From NCBI GenBank assembly GCA_026417425.1, contig JAOADF010000124.1, forward strand, positions 14,836 to 78,835: a DNA stretch of 64,000 bases, read 5' to 3'. The position numbers and the translations under genes are program-made. The notes beneath the pieces were generated by a model that worked only from the letters and a program-made list of their open reading frames with translations, was not told the DNA's origin and searched no databases. This document shows, piece by piece, positions 27,214-36,038 of this stretch (position 1 is the stretch's first letter; the number at the start of each line of letters is the position of its first letter). This stretch comes from Dictyoglomaceae bacterium. Lineage in GTDB: Bacteria; Dictyoglomota; Dictyoglomia; Dictyoglomales; Dictyoglomaceae.

Positions 27214-28104
27214 ATGAAAAGAGTATTAAAATCTTTTATCGTTATTTTAATGATTCTTCTTTCTTTTTCTTTTTCCAAAACAAATTATCCCCTAATTATC
27301 CAAGATGATCTTGGAAGAGCTATAAATATACAAAAAGAACCAAAGAGAATTATTTCCTTAGCTCCCTCCTCTACTGAGATTCTTTTTTCATTAAACCTTA
27401 ATGATAAAATTATTGGAGTCACTGATTTTTGCGATTATCCCAAGGAAGCTCAAAATAAAGAAAAGATTGGAGGATTTAGTAATCCTAATGTTGAAAAAAT
27501 AGTGAGTTTAAGTCCTGATTTAGTAGTTTTATATAAAAGTTTTCCTAAGGAAATTTTTAACCAGTTAACTCAATTGCTTCCAAATACAAATTTTGTAGTT
27601 TTAGATCCGAAGAATCTTGAGGATGTATTAAGTAATATTTTACTTCTTGGAAAAATAACAAATAAAGAAAAACAAGCTCAATATATATACTCCAATATAA
27701 TAAGAAGATTAAAGGCTATAGAAAGGAAATTGATACCTTTTAGGAGTAAAAAAAATGTTTTATTCCTTCTTTGGAATGATCCTTTTATATCCTGTTCTCC
27801 CTCAACTTTTGTAGGTGATTTGTTAAAAAAACTTAAAGTTAAAAATATAGTAGAAAAGGATGATCCTGAGTATCCTGTATTAAGTGTTGAATATATTATT
27901 CAAAAGAATCCTGATATCATACTAATTGGAGAAATGTCAGGAATTTCAATGGAATCTTTAATTAAGAAGCCTGAATTTTCTAATATTTCTGCTGTTAAAA
28001 ATAAAAAGATCTTTTATATTAATGACGATCTTGTTTTTAGACCTGGACCAAGATTAATTGATGGATTAGAGGCTTTATATAAAATCATCTATGAGAGTAA
28101 GTAA
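27214..28104 (+). CDS. btuF: BtuF, cobalamin-binding protein of the ABC importer
   Basis: Periplasmic class III substrate-binding protein. The 296 residues have a signal peptide (MKRVLKSF then a hydrophobic core to about residue 21) without a lipobox cysteine, then DDLGRAINIQKEPKRIISLAPSS-type start of the fold, TEILFSL, IIGVTDFCDYP, LSPDLVVL and PGPRLIDGLEAL. The absence of a lipid anchor suggests a free periplasmic protein, in keeping with a two-membrane envelope. The first gene under the cobalamin riboswitch, it touches btuC with a one-base overlap. Confidence 0.93.
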   Translation: MKRVLKSFIVILMILLSFSFSKTNYPLIIQDDLGRAINIQKEPKRIISLAPSSTEILFSLNLNDKIIGVTDFCDYPKEAQNKEKIGGFSNPNVEKIVSLSPDLVVLYKSFPKEIFNQLTQLLPNTNFVVLDPKNLEDVLSNILLLGKITNKEKQAQYIYSNIIRRLKAIERKLIPFRSKKNVLFLLWNDPFISCSPSTFVGDLLKKLKVKNIVEKDDPEYPVLSVEYIIQKNPDIILIGEMSGISMESLIKKPEFSNISAVKNKKIFYINDDLVFRPGPRLIDGLEALYKIIYESK

Positions 28105-29078
28105 TGCATTATAAAGAATTAGCAATTCTTTTTGTTGTCTTAATTTTTTTAATTATTTTATCTCTAATGGTGGGGGAAGTATCCTTAAATATTTCTGACA
28201 TTAAAAATATAATTTTAGGGAAAGGGGAATTTGTCAAGAGAAATATCTTTTGGAATTTAAGATTACCAAGAACTTTTCTTGCTATCTTTGTTGGAGGAAA
28301 TCTTGCTATCGCAGGAAGTATTTTACAAAGTTATTTTCATAATCCCTTAGCAGAGCCCCACATTATTGGAATATCATCAGGATCTGCTCTTGGTGCAACT
28401 ATCTATTTTATTTTATCTGGAGGAACATGGGAAATTGATCCTTTAGTTACACCATGGATTTCCCTTTTTGGTGCTTTTACTGTTCTTTTTATCTTAATTT
28501 TATGGAGTAGAAAATCATTATATAACTCCAGCCTAATTTTATTAGGGGTTTCTTTAAATGCCCTTTTCTCATCTCTTATTTCCTTTCTTTTATTTAAAAA
28601 TCAAAAGATTTTTCAGGGAGTATATTTTTGGATTTTGGGAGGATTTAATGCCAAGGGGTGGCAACACTTAAAAATTTTATTTATTTATTCCCTTATTTCT
28701 ATTCCCTGGGCATATCTTTGGAGAAAAAAATTTAATCTTCTTAATCTTACTGAAGAAGAGGCTTATAGTCTTGGACTTTCAATTAGAAAATATCAAAAAT
28801 ACTTTTTAATTTTAATTTCTTTACTAATTGCTCCCTCGGTATCTGTTTCGGGAATTATTGGATTTGTAGGATTAATTGCTCCCCATATTATGAGACTGTG
28901 GAAAACATCAGATTTTCAATGGCTTATCCCCTCAAGTTTTTTATTCGGAGGAATTTTACTTCTTTTTTCCGATATATTAGCAAGGACAGCTTTTTACCCA
29001 ACAGAACTTCCCATTGGAATAATAACTTCCTTTTTAGGGGTTCCCTTTTTCATTTTTTTATTGAGGAAGGAGCAATGA
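28104..29078 (+). CDS. btuC: BtuC, cobalamin ABC transporter permease
   Basis: FecCD-family permease of 324 residues and about nine or ten membrane segments. Seen: LRLPRTFLAIFVGGNLAIAG, QSYFHNPLAEPHIIGISSGS, LGVSLNALFSSL, GGFNAKGW and the cytoplasmic-coupling GIIGFVGLIAPHIMR. The cobalamin assignment comes from the riboswitch and the btuF/btuD neighbours; by sequence alone it could be an iron-siderophore permease. It overlaps btuD by four bases. Confidence 0.93.
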   Translation: MHYKELAILFVVLIFLIILSLMVGEVSLNISDIKNIILGKGEFVKRNIFWNLRLPRTFLAIFVGGNLAIAGSILQSYFHNPLAEPHIIGISSGSALGATIYFILSGGTWEIDPLVTPWISLFGAFTVLFILILWSRKSLYNSSLILLGVSLNALFSSLISFLLFKNQKIFQGVYFWILGGFNAKGWQHLKILFIYSLISIPWAYLWRKKFNLLNLTEEEAYSLGLSIRKYQKYFLILISLLIAPSVSVSGIIGFVGLIAPHIMRLWKTSDFQWLIPSSFLFGGILLLFSDILARTAFYPTELPIGIITSFLGVPFFIFLLRKEQ

Positions 29079-29833
29079 TAAGATTAGAAAAGGTTAAGAC
29101 AGGATATAATTCTAATATGATAATAAAGGATATGAATTGGGAATCACCAAACATTGGATTTTTGGGTATTTTAGGACCAAATGGCTCAGGAAAAACAACT
29201 TTATTAAGACTTTTGATTAGATATATTGAACCATGGGAAGGAAAAATTTATATAAATGAAAAAGAAATAAGAGAATATAAACAAGAAGAACTTGCAAAAA
29301 ATATAGCCTTCTTGTCTCAAAAAATAAGTTTTAATCTTTCTTTTACCGTTGAGGAATATGTATCTCTTGGAAGATATCCCCATCATCCTTACTGGAAAAA
29401 ATTGAGCAAAAAAGATTGGCAGAAGATCAATGAAATTTTAGTTCTTACTGAAACTTTCTCTTTTAAAAATAAAAAATTGTTTCAACTCTCAGGGGGAGAA
29501 TTACAAAGGGTGCATTTGGCAAGGGTATTAGTGCAAGAACCCAAAATTCTTCTTTTAGATGAGCCTACAAATAATCTTGATCCATATTATCAAATATTTT
29601 TCCTGAAATTTATCAAAGAATTGAGCAAGAATATATTAGTAATCTCCAGTTTTCATGATATAAATTTAGCAAGCCTATTTTGTGATCATATCCTGTTCAT
29701 AAAAAATGGAAGAATCCTTAGTTATGGTAGTAAAGAAAGTATTTTAACCTCCTCTTTTTTAGAAGAAGTATATAATTTAAAATTTGAAGAAATAATAACT
29801 CCTAATGGAAAATTCTTTTTACCAGTCAGGTAA
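29075..29833 (+). CDS. btuD: BtuD, cobalamin ABC transporter ATPase
   Basis: 252-residue ATP-binding subunit with Walker A GPNGSGKTTLL, Q-loop FLSQK, signature LSGGELQR, Walker B ILLLDEPTNNLD and H-loop SSFHD. ATG 29075 has GAGGAAGGAG just upstream; the longer open frame from 28898 is encoded inside btuC and is ignored. The 3' end overlaps the convergent membrane-protein gene by 15 bases. Confidence 0.95.
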   Translation: MIRLEKVKTGYNSNMIIKDMNWESPNIGFLGILGPNGSGKTTLLRLLIRYIEPWEGKIYINEKEIREYKQEELAKNIAFLSQKISFNLSFTVEEYVSLGRYPHHPYWKKLSKKDWQKINEILVLTETFSFKNKKLFQLSGGELQRVHLARVLVQEPKILLLDEPTNNLDPYYQIFFLKFIKELSKNILVISSFHDINLASLFCDHILFIKNGRILSYGSKESILTSSFLEEVYNLKFEEIITPNGKFFLPVR

Positions 29834-30418
29834 TGGTGTTCTTGATAAATGTCTGTCAATAAGCCACATTCTTATTATTAAGGAGAGAAGAATTCCTAAA
29901 ATAAATAATGAGAGGGTTGCGAGGAAAAGTATTGTAAAAGTAAAAAGATAGACTTTTGTCTCAATCTTTCGAGAAGCTAATACAAAATGTTTACTTAAAG
30001 TTATTTCTCCTTTAACACTTCCTGGATATTCTCTAAAGGTCCATATATTTCCTAACAAACTTGGTATATTAAAATTAAAAAAGTAAAAAGCAAAGGCAAA
30101 TCCAGTAATGATTTCATATATATTATTACTGAATCCTGTTTTTGTTAAAAACCAAACAAAGACTAGGTATATTATCACCAAGATATTTAAAATCCAAAAA
30201 CCTATTGGAGATCTTTTCTTTTCTTCTTTTTTAATTTCTTCTTTCCTTCTCCAAGGGGGAACTATTTCCTTTCCCTCTTCTACCCTACCCTCTATACTTA
30301 CATATTTTTTTGCATCTTCTTTATATGCTTCTTCTTCCCTTTTAGCTAATCTTTTCCCCCAAAACATCAAGAATAAAAGGAGAAGAGGCATGAACCATGG
30401 TTGATAGATCAATCCCAT
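29819..30418 (-). CDS. Membrane protein of unknown function
   Basis: 199 residues with four predicted membrane spans: one at the N-terminus (about 8-22), then a charged cytosolic stretch rich in Lys/Glu (about 25-70), a span at about 74-90, one at about 100-120, and a C-terminal span at about 152-180. I do not recognise a family. It is the last gene of the yicC-to-rpe operon, starting just after the rpe stop, and its 3' end overlaps btuD on the other strand. Confidence 0.7.
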   Translation of the reverse strand: MGLIYQPWFMPLLLLFLMFWGKRLAKREEEAYKEDAKKYVSIEGRVEEGKEIVPPWRRKEEIKKEEKKRSPIGFWILNILVIIYLVFVWFLTKTGFSNNIYEIITGFAFAFYFFNFNIPSLLGNIWTFREYPGSVKGEITLSKHFVLASRKIETKVYLFTFTILFLATLSLFILGILLSLIIRMWLIDRHLSRTPLPDW

Positions 30419-30421
30419 ATT

Positions 30422-31081
30422 TTAAACCTCCTTTAAACTTAAGGATTTATAAGCTAATATAACAGATCTCGGATTAGTATTTTCAAATATACTCACGCCA
30501 CTTATTAAGATATTTGCACCTTTTTCTACAACTAAAGGGGCAGTTTTTAAATCTATTCCGCCATCCACCATAATATCCAGTTTTAAATTTTCCTTCAAAG
30601 CCCTTTCTCTTAATTCCTGAATCTTTTTTAAAGTAAAAGGTAGAAATTCTTGCCCTCCAAAACCAGGATTTACAGTCATAATTAAAACAGTATCTATTTC
30701 TTGTAATAGATAATCTAAGGTGGATAAAGAGGTTGCAGGATTTAATACTAGATATGGTTTTACTCTTTTAGATTTTATATATTTTATTAGTCTTTGGGGA
30801 TGATATGTTGCTTCAACATGAAATCCTAAGTGATCTGAACCAGCAGAAATAAAAGAATCCACAAAAGTTTCTGGTCTTTCCACCATAAGATGTACATCAA
30901 CAGGCTTATGAGAAAAATTTTTTAATGCTTTAACTAAGCTTGGTCCAAAAGATAGATTGGGAACAAAATGTCCATCCATAATATCTATATGCCAAGCATC
31001 TACAAGATCTTCAATCTTTTTTATAGAATCCCCAATATGTAAAATATCTACCGCTAATAAAGATGGATAAACTTTAATCAT
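30422..31081 (-). CDS. rpe: Ribulose-phosphate 3-epimerase
   Basis: Interconverts ribulose-5-phosphate and xylulose-5-phosphate. The 219-residue TIM barrel shows YPSLLAVDILHIG, the metal-binding HIDIMDGHFVPN, VHLMVERPE, MTVNPGFGGQEF and MVDGGIDLKTAP. It follows the PASTA gene. rpe ends the Firmicutes prpC-prkC-rsgA-rpe cluster, and here the first three of those are absent. Confidence 0.96.
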   Translation of the reverse strand: MIKVYPSLLAVDILHIGDSIKKIEDLVDAWHIDIMDGHFVPNLSFGPSLVKALKNFSHKPVDVHLMVERPETFVDSFISAGSDHLGFHVEATYHPQRLIKYIKSKRVKPYLVLNPATSLSTLDYLLQEIDTVLIMTVNPGFGGQEFLPFTLKKIQELRERALKENLKLDIMVDGGIDLKTAPLVVEKGANILISGVSIFENTNPRSVILAYKSLSLKEV

Positions 31082-31095
31082 ATTTTTCCTCTCCT

Positions 31096-31617
31096 CTAAG
31101 GTGTTAAGTTTTCCTCTTGAGTATAGGTCCTATAAGTTTCTGTCCAAAGAAGTACATTGCTTCCCCTTTCTATATAAAAATTGGCATCAGGAACTTGTCT
31201 AACCACAAATCCTTCCTCTGATGGTATAACTTCTACTCTTAATCCTAATTTTTCTAATTTATTCCTTGCGGATTCTACAGCCTCATATCTCAAGTCAGGA
31301 ACAAGAATCATTTTTGCAGGCTGATTTATCCATAAATCTATAATGCTTCCCTCAGGGGCTTTAGATAATGGATTTTGATCTAAAACAATAAGATCTTCCT
31401 TTTTTCTATCCATTAGAATTCCTTGAACTCTTGGCTTAAATCCTTTCTCAGTAAGTATCTTTGTAGCATAAATAATATCTTTATCTCTCACATCAGGAAT
31501 AGAAAAAATCTTTTCCGAGGATGGATTTATAAATGCCAAAAGGGTATATAAATTAATACCAAGAAGTATAATGTTAAAAGCAGTCAAAAAAAAGAGAAAA
31601 TATTTAAATTTTTTCAT
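31096..31617 (-). CDS. Membrane-anchored PASTA-domain protein without a kinase domain
   Basis: 173 residues: one N-terminal membrane span (about 6-28) and two extracytoplasmic PASTA repeats. The first is around IFSIPDVRDKDIIYATKIL to DLWIN, the second around ILVPDLRYEAVESARNKL to the end. PASTA domains bind muropeptides or lipid II. ATG 31617 has GGAGGG six bases upstream; a longer frame to 31680 is inside rlmN. It sits where prkC, whose product carries PASTA repeats, normally lies. Confidence 0.9.
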   Translation of the reverse strand: MKKFKYFLFFLTAFNIILLGINLYTLLAFINPSSEKIFSIPDVRDKDIIYATKILTEKGFKPRVQGILMDRKKEDLIVLDQNPLSKAPEGSIIDLWINQPAKMILVPDLRYEAVESARNKLEKLGLRVEVIPSEEGFVVRQVPDANFYIERGSNVLLWTETYRTYTQEENLTP

Positions 31618-31630
31618 ATTTTTCCCTCCA

Positions 31631-32656
31631 TTAAAATCTTGCTCTAAGTTGCCCACAGCCTGCCCTAATTTTTTCACCATGAGAGACTCTTAAAGTAACG
31701 TTAATATTATTTTCTTTTAGATACTTTTCAAATTTTTTAACTCTAAGGATAGATGGTCTCTTCCACGGAAACTCAGGAACCCTATTCCAAGGAATAAGAT
31801 TGACATGAGCAGGTCTTTCCTTCAACAAACTTACTAGTTTTTCTGCCATCTCAATGGTATCATTAATATTCTCTAAAAGAACATATTCAAAGGAAATTCT
31901 CCTTCCTGTTTTCTCAGAATAATACCAACAAGCAGTAAGAAGCTCTTCTAAAGGATATTTTTTATTTATTGGAACTAACATATTTCTTAATTCATTATCT
32001 GGAGCATGAAGAGAGATAGCTAAAGTTATTGGAATTTTCTCCTCAGAAAGTTTATAAATTTGTGGGATAAGTCCAACAGTAGATAAAGATATATGTCTTG
32101 AGCCCATGCCAATCCCAAGAGATGAATTTAAAATTCTAACTGATTTTATCACTTCCTCGTAATTTGCTAAAGGTTCTCCCATTCCCATATATACAACATT
32201 AGTTAAATTGTCTCCTTTCTCCATGAGAAGCTTTTTAGACCATAAAATCTGAGATAAAATCTCTCCTGAGGAAAGATTTCTTTTAAAATCTATGAGTCCT
32301 GTGGCACAAAAATTACATTTAAAAGGACATCCCACTTGAGTAGAGACACATAGGGTTCTTCTATTTTTATGTATAATCAGAACAGTCTCGATAGTTTCAT
32401 TATCCTCTAATTGAAGTAGAAATTTAATAGTATTATCTTCCTCAATTTTCTCTAAAACCTTTGGGATATATATATAAAAATCTTTTTTTAATTTCTCACG
32501 TAATTTAATTGGTAAATTTGTCATTTCAGAAAAATTTAAGACTAACTTTTTATAGATCCAATCCATTACTTGGTTAACTCTATAGGAAGGTTCTCCAATT
32601 TCATTAAAATATTGATTTAATTCTTTTATATCAAGGGAAAGTATATTATTCTTCAT
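31631..32656 (-). CDS. rlmN: RlmN, 23S rRNA A2503/tRNA A37 C2-methyltransferase
   Basis: Radical SAM methyl synthase of 341 residues. Seen: an N-terminal helical domain, TQVGCPFKCNFCATG with the CxxxCxxC cluster, GMGEPLANYEEV, SLHAPDNELRN, and the C-terminal GCGQLRARF segment containing the catalytic cysteine. The second catalytic Cys would be in this GCGQL. It overlaps rsmB by 11 bases in the standard fmt-rsmB-rlmN order. Confidence 0.96.
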   Translation of the reverse strand: MKNNILSLDIKELNQYFNEIGEPSYRVNQVMDWIYKKLVLNFSEMTNLPIKLREKLKKDFYIYIPKVLEKIEEDNTIKFLLQLEDNETIETVLIIHKNRRTLCVSTQVGCPFKCNFCATGLIDFKRNLSSGEILSQILWSKKLLMEKGDNLTNVVYMGMGEPLANYEEVIKSVRILNSSLGIGMGSRHISLSTVGLIPQIYKLSEEKIPITLAISLHAPDNELRNMLVPINKKYPLEELLTACWYYSEKTGRRISFEYVLLENINDTIEMAEKLVSLLKERPAHVNLIPWNRVPEFPWKRPSILRVKKFEKYLKENNINVTLRVSHGEKIRAGCGQLRARF

Positions 32657-33938
32657 TTTTTAATAAAGAAATAAAAAATCCATCAGTATTGTATATAAAG
32701 GGAATAATTCTTAAAATTCCCGGGAATTTTTTATTATTAAAGGTAAAAGGTTTAAAATAAAAGGATGGATATTTTTGGAGAAAGGATAAAACCACCCCTT
32801 CGTTTTCTTGCCAAGTTAAGGTACAGGTGCAATATAGAATTTCACCACCTTTTTTTAAAAGCTTTCCTGCTCTTTCTAACATAGAGTATTGAAGTTTTGA
32901 CAATTTATATATATCTTCTCTTTCTCTTCTCCATTTTATTTCGGGTTTGTGTTTTAAAACTCCCAATCCTGTACAAGGAACATCTAATAAAACTTTATCA
33001 AAAGTTCCATTCAACTCTTCAGGAAGGTTTAATACATCATAATTTAAGGTTTTAATTATATTTATTCCCAGTCTTTTAGCATTTTTTTCCACTAGGTTTA
33101 AACGGGACTTATTAATATCAACAGAAAAAATTTCTCCTTTATTTTCCATAAGTTCAGCAAGATGGGTGCTTTTTGTTCCCGGAGCGGAACAAAGATCTGC
33201 AACTTTTTCGTTAGGTTTTGGATCTAATATTATTGAAGTTAATATAGAAGCTTCACTTTGTATAGTAAAAAAACCTTTTTTGAAAAGATGATAATTTTCA
33301 AAAGACATTCCTTCTTCTATTATTAACCCTTGAGGAACTAAAAATCCATCTTTTACCTCAATATTATCTTTCTTAAAAAGTTCTTTTATTTCTTCTTTTG
33401 TAGTTTTTAAAGTATTTATTCTTATAGATACGAAAGAGGGAGAATTGTTCCATTCTGCTATTTTTATCGCATAATCCTCTCCCAAATAATCTTCTAATTC
33501 CTCTAAAATCCAAGAAGGATGGCTAAATTTAATATGAAGAGGAAAGCTTTCTATACTAATCTTTTCTGAAGAAATTTTTCTTACCACTGCATTTATTAAA
33601 TTTTTTTCTTTTTTTGATTTTATTTTTGATATTTCTACAATTTCATTCATAGCCATAGGAATATTTGTATTTTTTATAAAATATACATGATATACAGCCA
33701 TTCGAAGAAGGATCTTTGCCCAGAGAGTTAAATGATCAGGATACTTTACATAACCCTTCCAAATTTCATCCAAAGTTAATTGCCATCTTAATATTCCATA
33801 AACTAATTCTGTAATAAATTTTTTTTCTTTTAAGGATAAATTTAATGAGGGAAGGCTACTTCTTAAAATTAAGTTAGCGTAACCTTCCCTCTTTTCAATT
33901 TCATAAAGAATTTCTCCTGCTCTTAATCTTACCTCCAT
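32646..33938 (-). CDS. rsmB: RsmB, 16S rRNA m5C967 methyltransferase
   Basis: 430 residues: N-terminal NusB-like RNA-binding domain (about 1-140), then a SAM methyltransferase domain with DLCSAPGTKSTHLAEL, VDINKSRL, the LLDVPCTGLGVLKHKPEI motif and the catalytic CTCTLTWQEN. The start ATG abuts the yugP gene. C967 is in a P-site loop of the small subunit. Confidence 0.95.
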   Translation of the reverse strand: MEVRLRAGEILYEIEKREGYANLILRSSLPSLNLSLKEKKFITELVYGILRWQLTLDEIWKGYVKYPDHLTLWAKILLRMAVYHVYFIKNTNIPMAMNEIVEISKIKSKKEKNLINAVVRKISSEKISIESFPLHIKFSHPSWILEELEDYLGEDYAIKIAEWNNSPSFVSIRINTLKTTKEEIKELFKKDNIEVKDGFLVPQGLIIEEGMSFENYHLFKKGFFTIQSEASILTSIILDPKPNEKVADLCSAPGTKSTHLAELMENKGEIFSVDINKSRLNLVEKNAKRLGINIIKTLNYDVLNLPEELNGTFDKVLLDVPCTGLGVLKHKPEIKWRREREDIYKLSKLQYSMLERAGKLLKKGGEILYCTCTLTWQENEGVVLSFLQKYPSFYFKPFTFNNKKFPGILRIIPFIYNTDGFFISLLKNEE

Positions 33939-34624
33939 TAATCTCTTCTTCTCATGTTAGCTAAAAGAATCAATCTTAATAATTGAAGAAGAGCCATAGC
34001 AGCTGCAGCAAGATAAGTCAATGCAGCAGAATTTAACACCGCTTTTACTCCTTCTGCTTCTCTTGCAGTTATCATACCTGAAGATAATAAAAGTTCTCTT
34101 GCTCTCTTACTTGCATTAATCTCTACAGGAAGGGTTATAAGGTAAAAGAGAACACCAAGAGAAAAGGCAAGAATTCCAAGGGTCATAAGAGAAGAACTAC
34201 CAAATAAAAATCCTATAAAGAATAAAGGAAATGCCATATTAGTTCCCAATGATGCCATAGGAACCAATGTGGAGCGAAAAGCTAAAGGTAAATAACCTTC
34301 TGCATGTTGGATTGCATGACCAATTTCGTGGGCACATACTCCAAGAGCAGAGATTGAAGGGGAATAATAAACAGGTTCCGATAATCTTAATGTTTTTGTC
34401 CTTGGATCATAATGATCTGTAAGGGAACCAGATGTTAATTCTACTTTTACATCATGCAATCCTAAGGATTCTAATAAAACTCTTGCAGCTTCAGCTCCTG
34501 TTATCCTACGGGAATTAGGAATTTGAGAAAAATGGGTAAAGGTATATCTTACTTTCCAACTAGCATAAATAGAAAGTATTAAAGCAGGCAACAATATTAT
34601 AAATGTTGGATCAAAAAGAAACAT
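33938..34624 (-). CDS. YugP-type membrane zinc metallopeptidase
   Basis: 228 residues with an N-terminal membrane span, zinc motif HEIGHAIQHAEG near residue 110, then three more hydrophobic segments. TGAEAARVLLESLGLHDV and the DHYDPRTKTLRLSEPV block are typical of the family (DUF2268-unrelated, YugP/COG2738). It is often found between fmt and rsmB in Gram-positive-type genomes, as here. Natural substrates are not known. Confidence 0.92.
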   Translation of the reverse strand: MFLFDPTFIILLPALILSIYASWKVRYTFTHFSQIPNSRRITGAEAARVLLESLGLHDVKVELTSGSLTDHYDPRTKTLRLSEPVYYSPSISALGVCAHEIGHAIQHAEGYLPLAFRSTLVPMASLGTNMAFPLFFIGFLFGSSSLMTLGILAFSLGVLFYLITLPVEINASKRARELLLSSGMITAREAEGVKAVLNSAALTYLAAAAMALLQLLRLILLANMRRRD

Positions 34625-34641
34625 ATATTTACACCTCCTTT

Positions 34642-35574
34642 TTATTCTAATTTTTCACCTATATTTAGACGATATCCATTAATAAAATCTATTGCAGAAA
34701 TTCTTTTTTTATTTTCAGGTTTTACTTCTAAAATCCAAAGTATACCATCAATTCCTCTTACAGCAAAGCCTTTCTTTTTATCTATTAATATTATACTCCC
34801 TAGAGGAAAATCTTCTATTTTTTCTTCAGAATAATATGCCTTTAAAATTTTCAATATATTTCCTCTAAAGTATGTATAGGCACCAGGCTCGGGAGATAGA
34901 GCTCTTATTTGGCTCCATATTCTTTTTACTGAATTATTCCAATCTATTTTTTCTTCCGAGGGAGAAATTTTTGATGCATAGGTAGCATGGGAATCATCTT
35001 GAGGAATAGGCTTTATTTTTCCCTCTTTAATCATGGGAAGGGTTTCTAAAAGAAGTTCGCTCCCTAAATTTGCTAATTTTAATGTCAAAGTTTCTCTATT
35101 ATCTTCAGGCTCAATCTTGATCTTTTTCTTACTCCAGACAGGACCTGTATCTAATCCTTTTTCCATCTGCATAATACATACCCCAGTTTCCTCCTCACAA
35201 TTCCATAATGCCCTTTCAATGGGAGATGCTCCTCTATATTTGGGGAGAAGGGATGCATGAACATTTATTCCTCCATAGGGAGGAATTTTCAATAGTTTTT
35301 CTGGAATAATTTTTCCATAGGATGCAACTACCAATATATCAGGTTTTAATTCTAAGATAATTTCTTCGACCTCTTTACTTTTTAAATTATCAGGTTGAAA
35401 TAATTTTATACCCTTTTCTAAAGCAAATTCTTTCACAGGAGAATATTCTATTTTTTTTCCTCTTCCCCTTGGTTTATCGGGTTGAGTAAATATAGCTATA
35501 ATATTTTCTTTTTCAAAAAGTCTCTCTAATATTATTCTTGCAAATATAGGTGTCCCAAAAAATATAATGTTCAT
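34642..35574 (-). CDS. fmt: Methionyl-tRNA formyltransferase
   Basis: Formylates initiator Met-tRNA. 310 residues with FFGTPIFARIIL, TQPDKPRGRGKK, SYGKIIP, the catalytic NVHASLLPKYRGASPIERA and MQMEKGLDTGPV, then the C-terminal OB-like domain. It overlaps def by four bases; the two enzymes add and remove the formyl group. Confidence 0.97.
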   Translation of the reverse strand: MNIIFFGTPIFARIILERLFEKENIIAIFTQPDKPRGRGKKIEYSPVKEFALEKGIKLFQPDNLKSKEVEEIILELKPDILVVASYGKIIPEKLLKIPPYGGINVHASLLPKYRGASPIERALWNCEEETGVCIMQMEKGLDTGPVWSKKKIKIEPEDNRETLTLKLANLGSELLLETLPMIKEGKIKPIPQDDSHATYASKISPSEEKIDWNNSVKRIWSQIRALSPEPGAYTYFRGNILKILKAYYSEEKIEDFPLGSIILIDKKKGFAVRGIDGILWILEVKPENKKRISAIDFINGYRLNIGEKLE

Positions 35575-36020
35575 GTTTTTATGTTTTCTTCTATCTTATC
35601 AACAATTAGTATTCCATCGAGATGATCAATTTCATGTTGAATAATTCTTGCTAAAAGACCATCAAATTCCATATTCAATGTTCTACCCTTTAGATTTTGA
35701 TATCTTAAAAGAATTTTCTCAGCCCTTTTTACAGGAACTTCAACACTAGGAATACTTAAACATCCTTCTATATCAACATTTTCCCCTTCTTTTTCAATAA
35801 TTTCAGGATTTATGAAAATGTAGTCTTCTTCATCATAACTTACTACAACTAATCTTATATTTTTTCCAACTTGAGGAGCAGCAAGACCTACTCCATTAGA
35901 AAATTTCATAGTTTCTAACATGTTTTCTGCTAATTTTTTAATATCTTCATCTATCTTCTCTATTTTTTTTGCCCTTTTTCTTAATATAGGATTTTCAATA
36001 GTAAGTATCTTAAGAACCAT
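35571..36020 (-). CDS. def: Peptide deformylase
   Basis: 149-residue metalloenzyme with all three motifs: GVGLAAPQVG, EGCLSIPSV with the metal cysteine, and IIQHEIDHLDG with two metal histidines. Removes the N-formyl group from new proteins. It is directly upstream of fmt and 18 bases downstream of priA. Confidence 0.97.
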   Translation of the reverse strand: MVLKILTIENPILRKRAKKIEKIDEDIKKLAENMLETMKFSNGVGLAAPQVGKNIRLVVVSYDEEDYIFINPEIIEKEGENVDIEGCLSIPSVEVPVKRAEKILLRYQNLKGRTLNMEFDGLLARIIQHEIDHLDGILIVDKIEENIKT

Positions 36021-36038
36021 CTATTTTTCACCTCGTAT

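Noticed and set aside
28898..29074. Longer N-terminus for btuD
   Set aside because: The extra 59 codons are encoded inside btuC, and a strong GGAAGGAG precedes ATG 29075.
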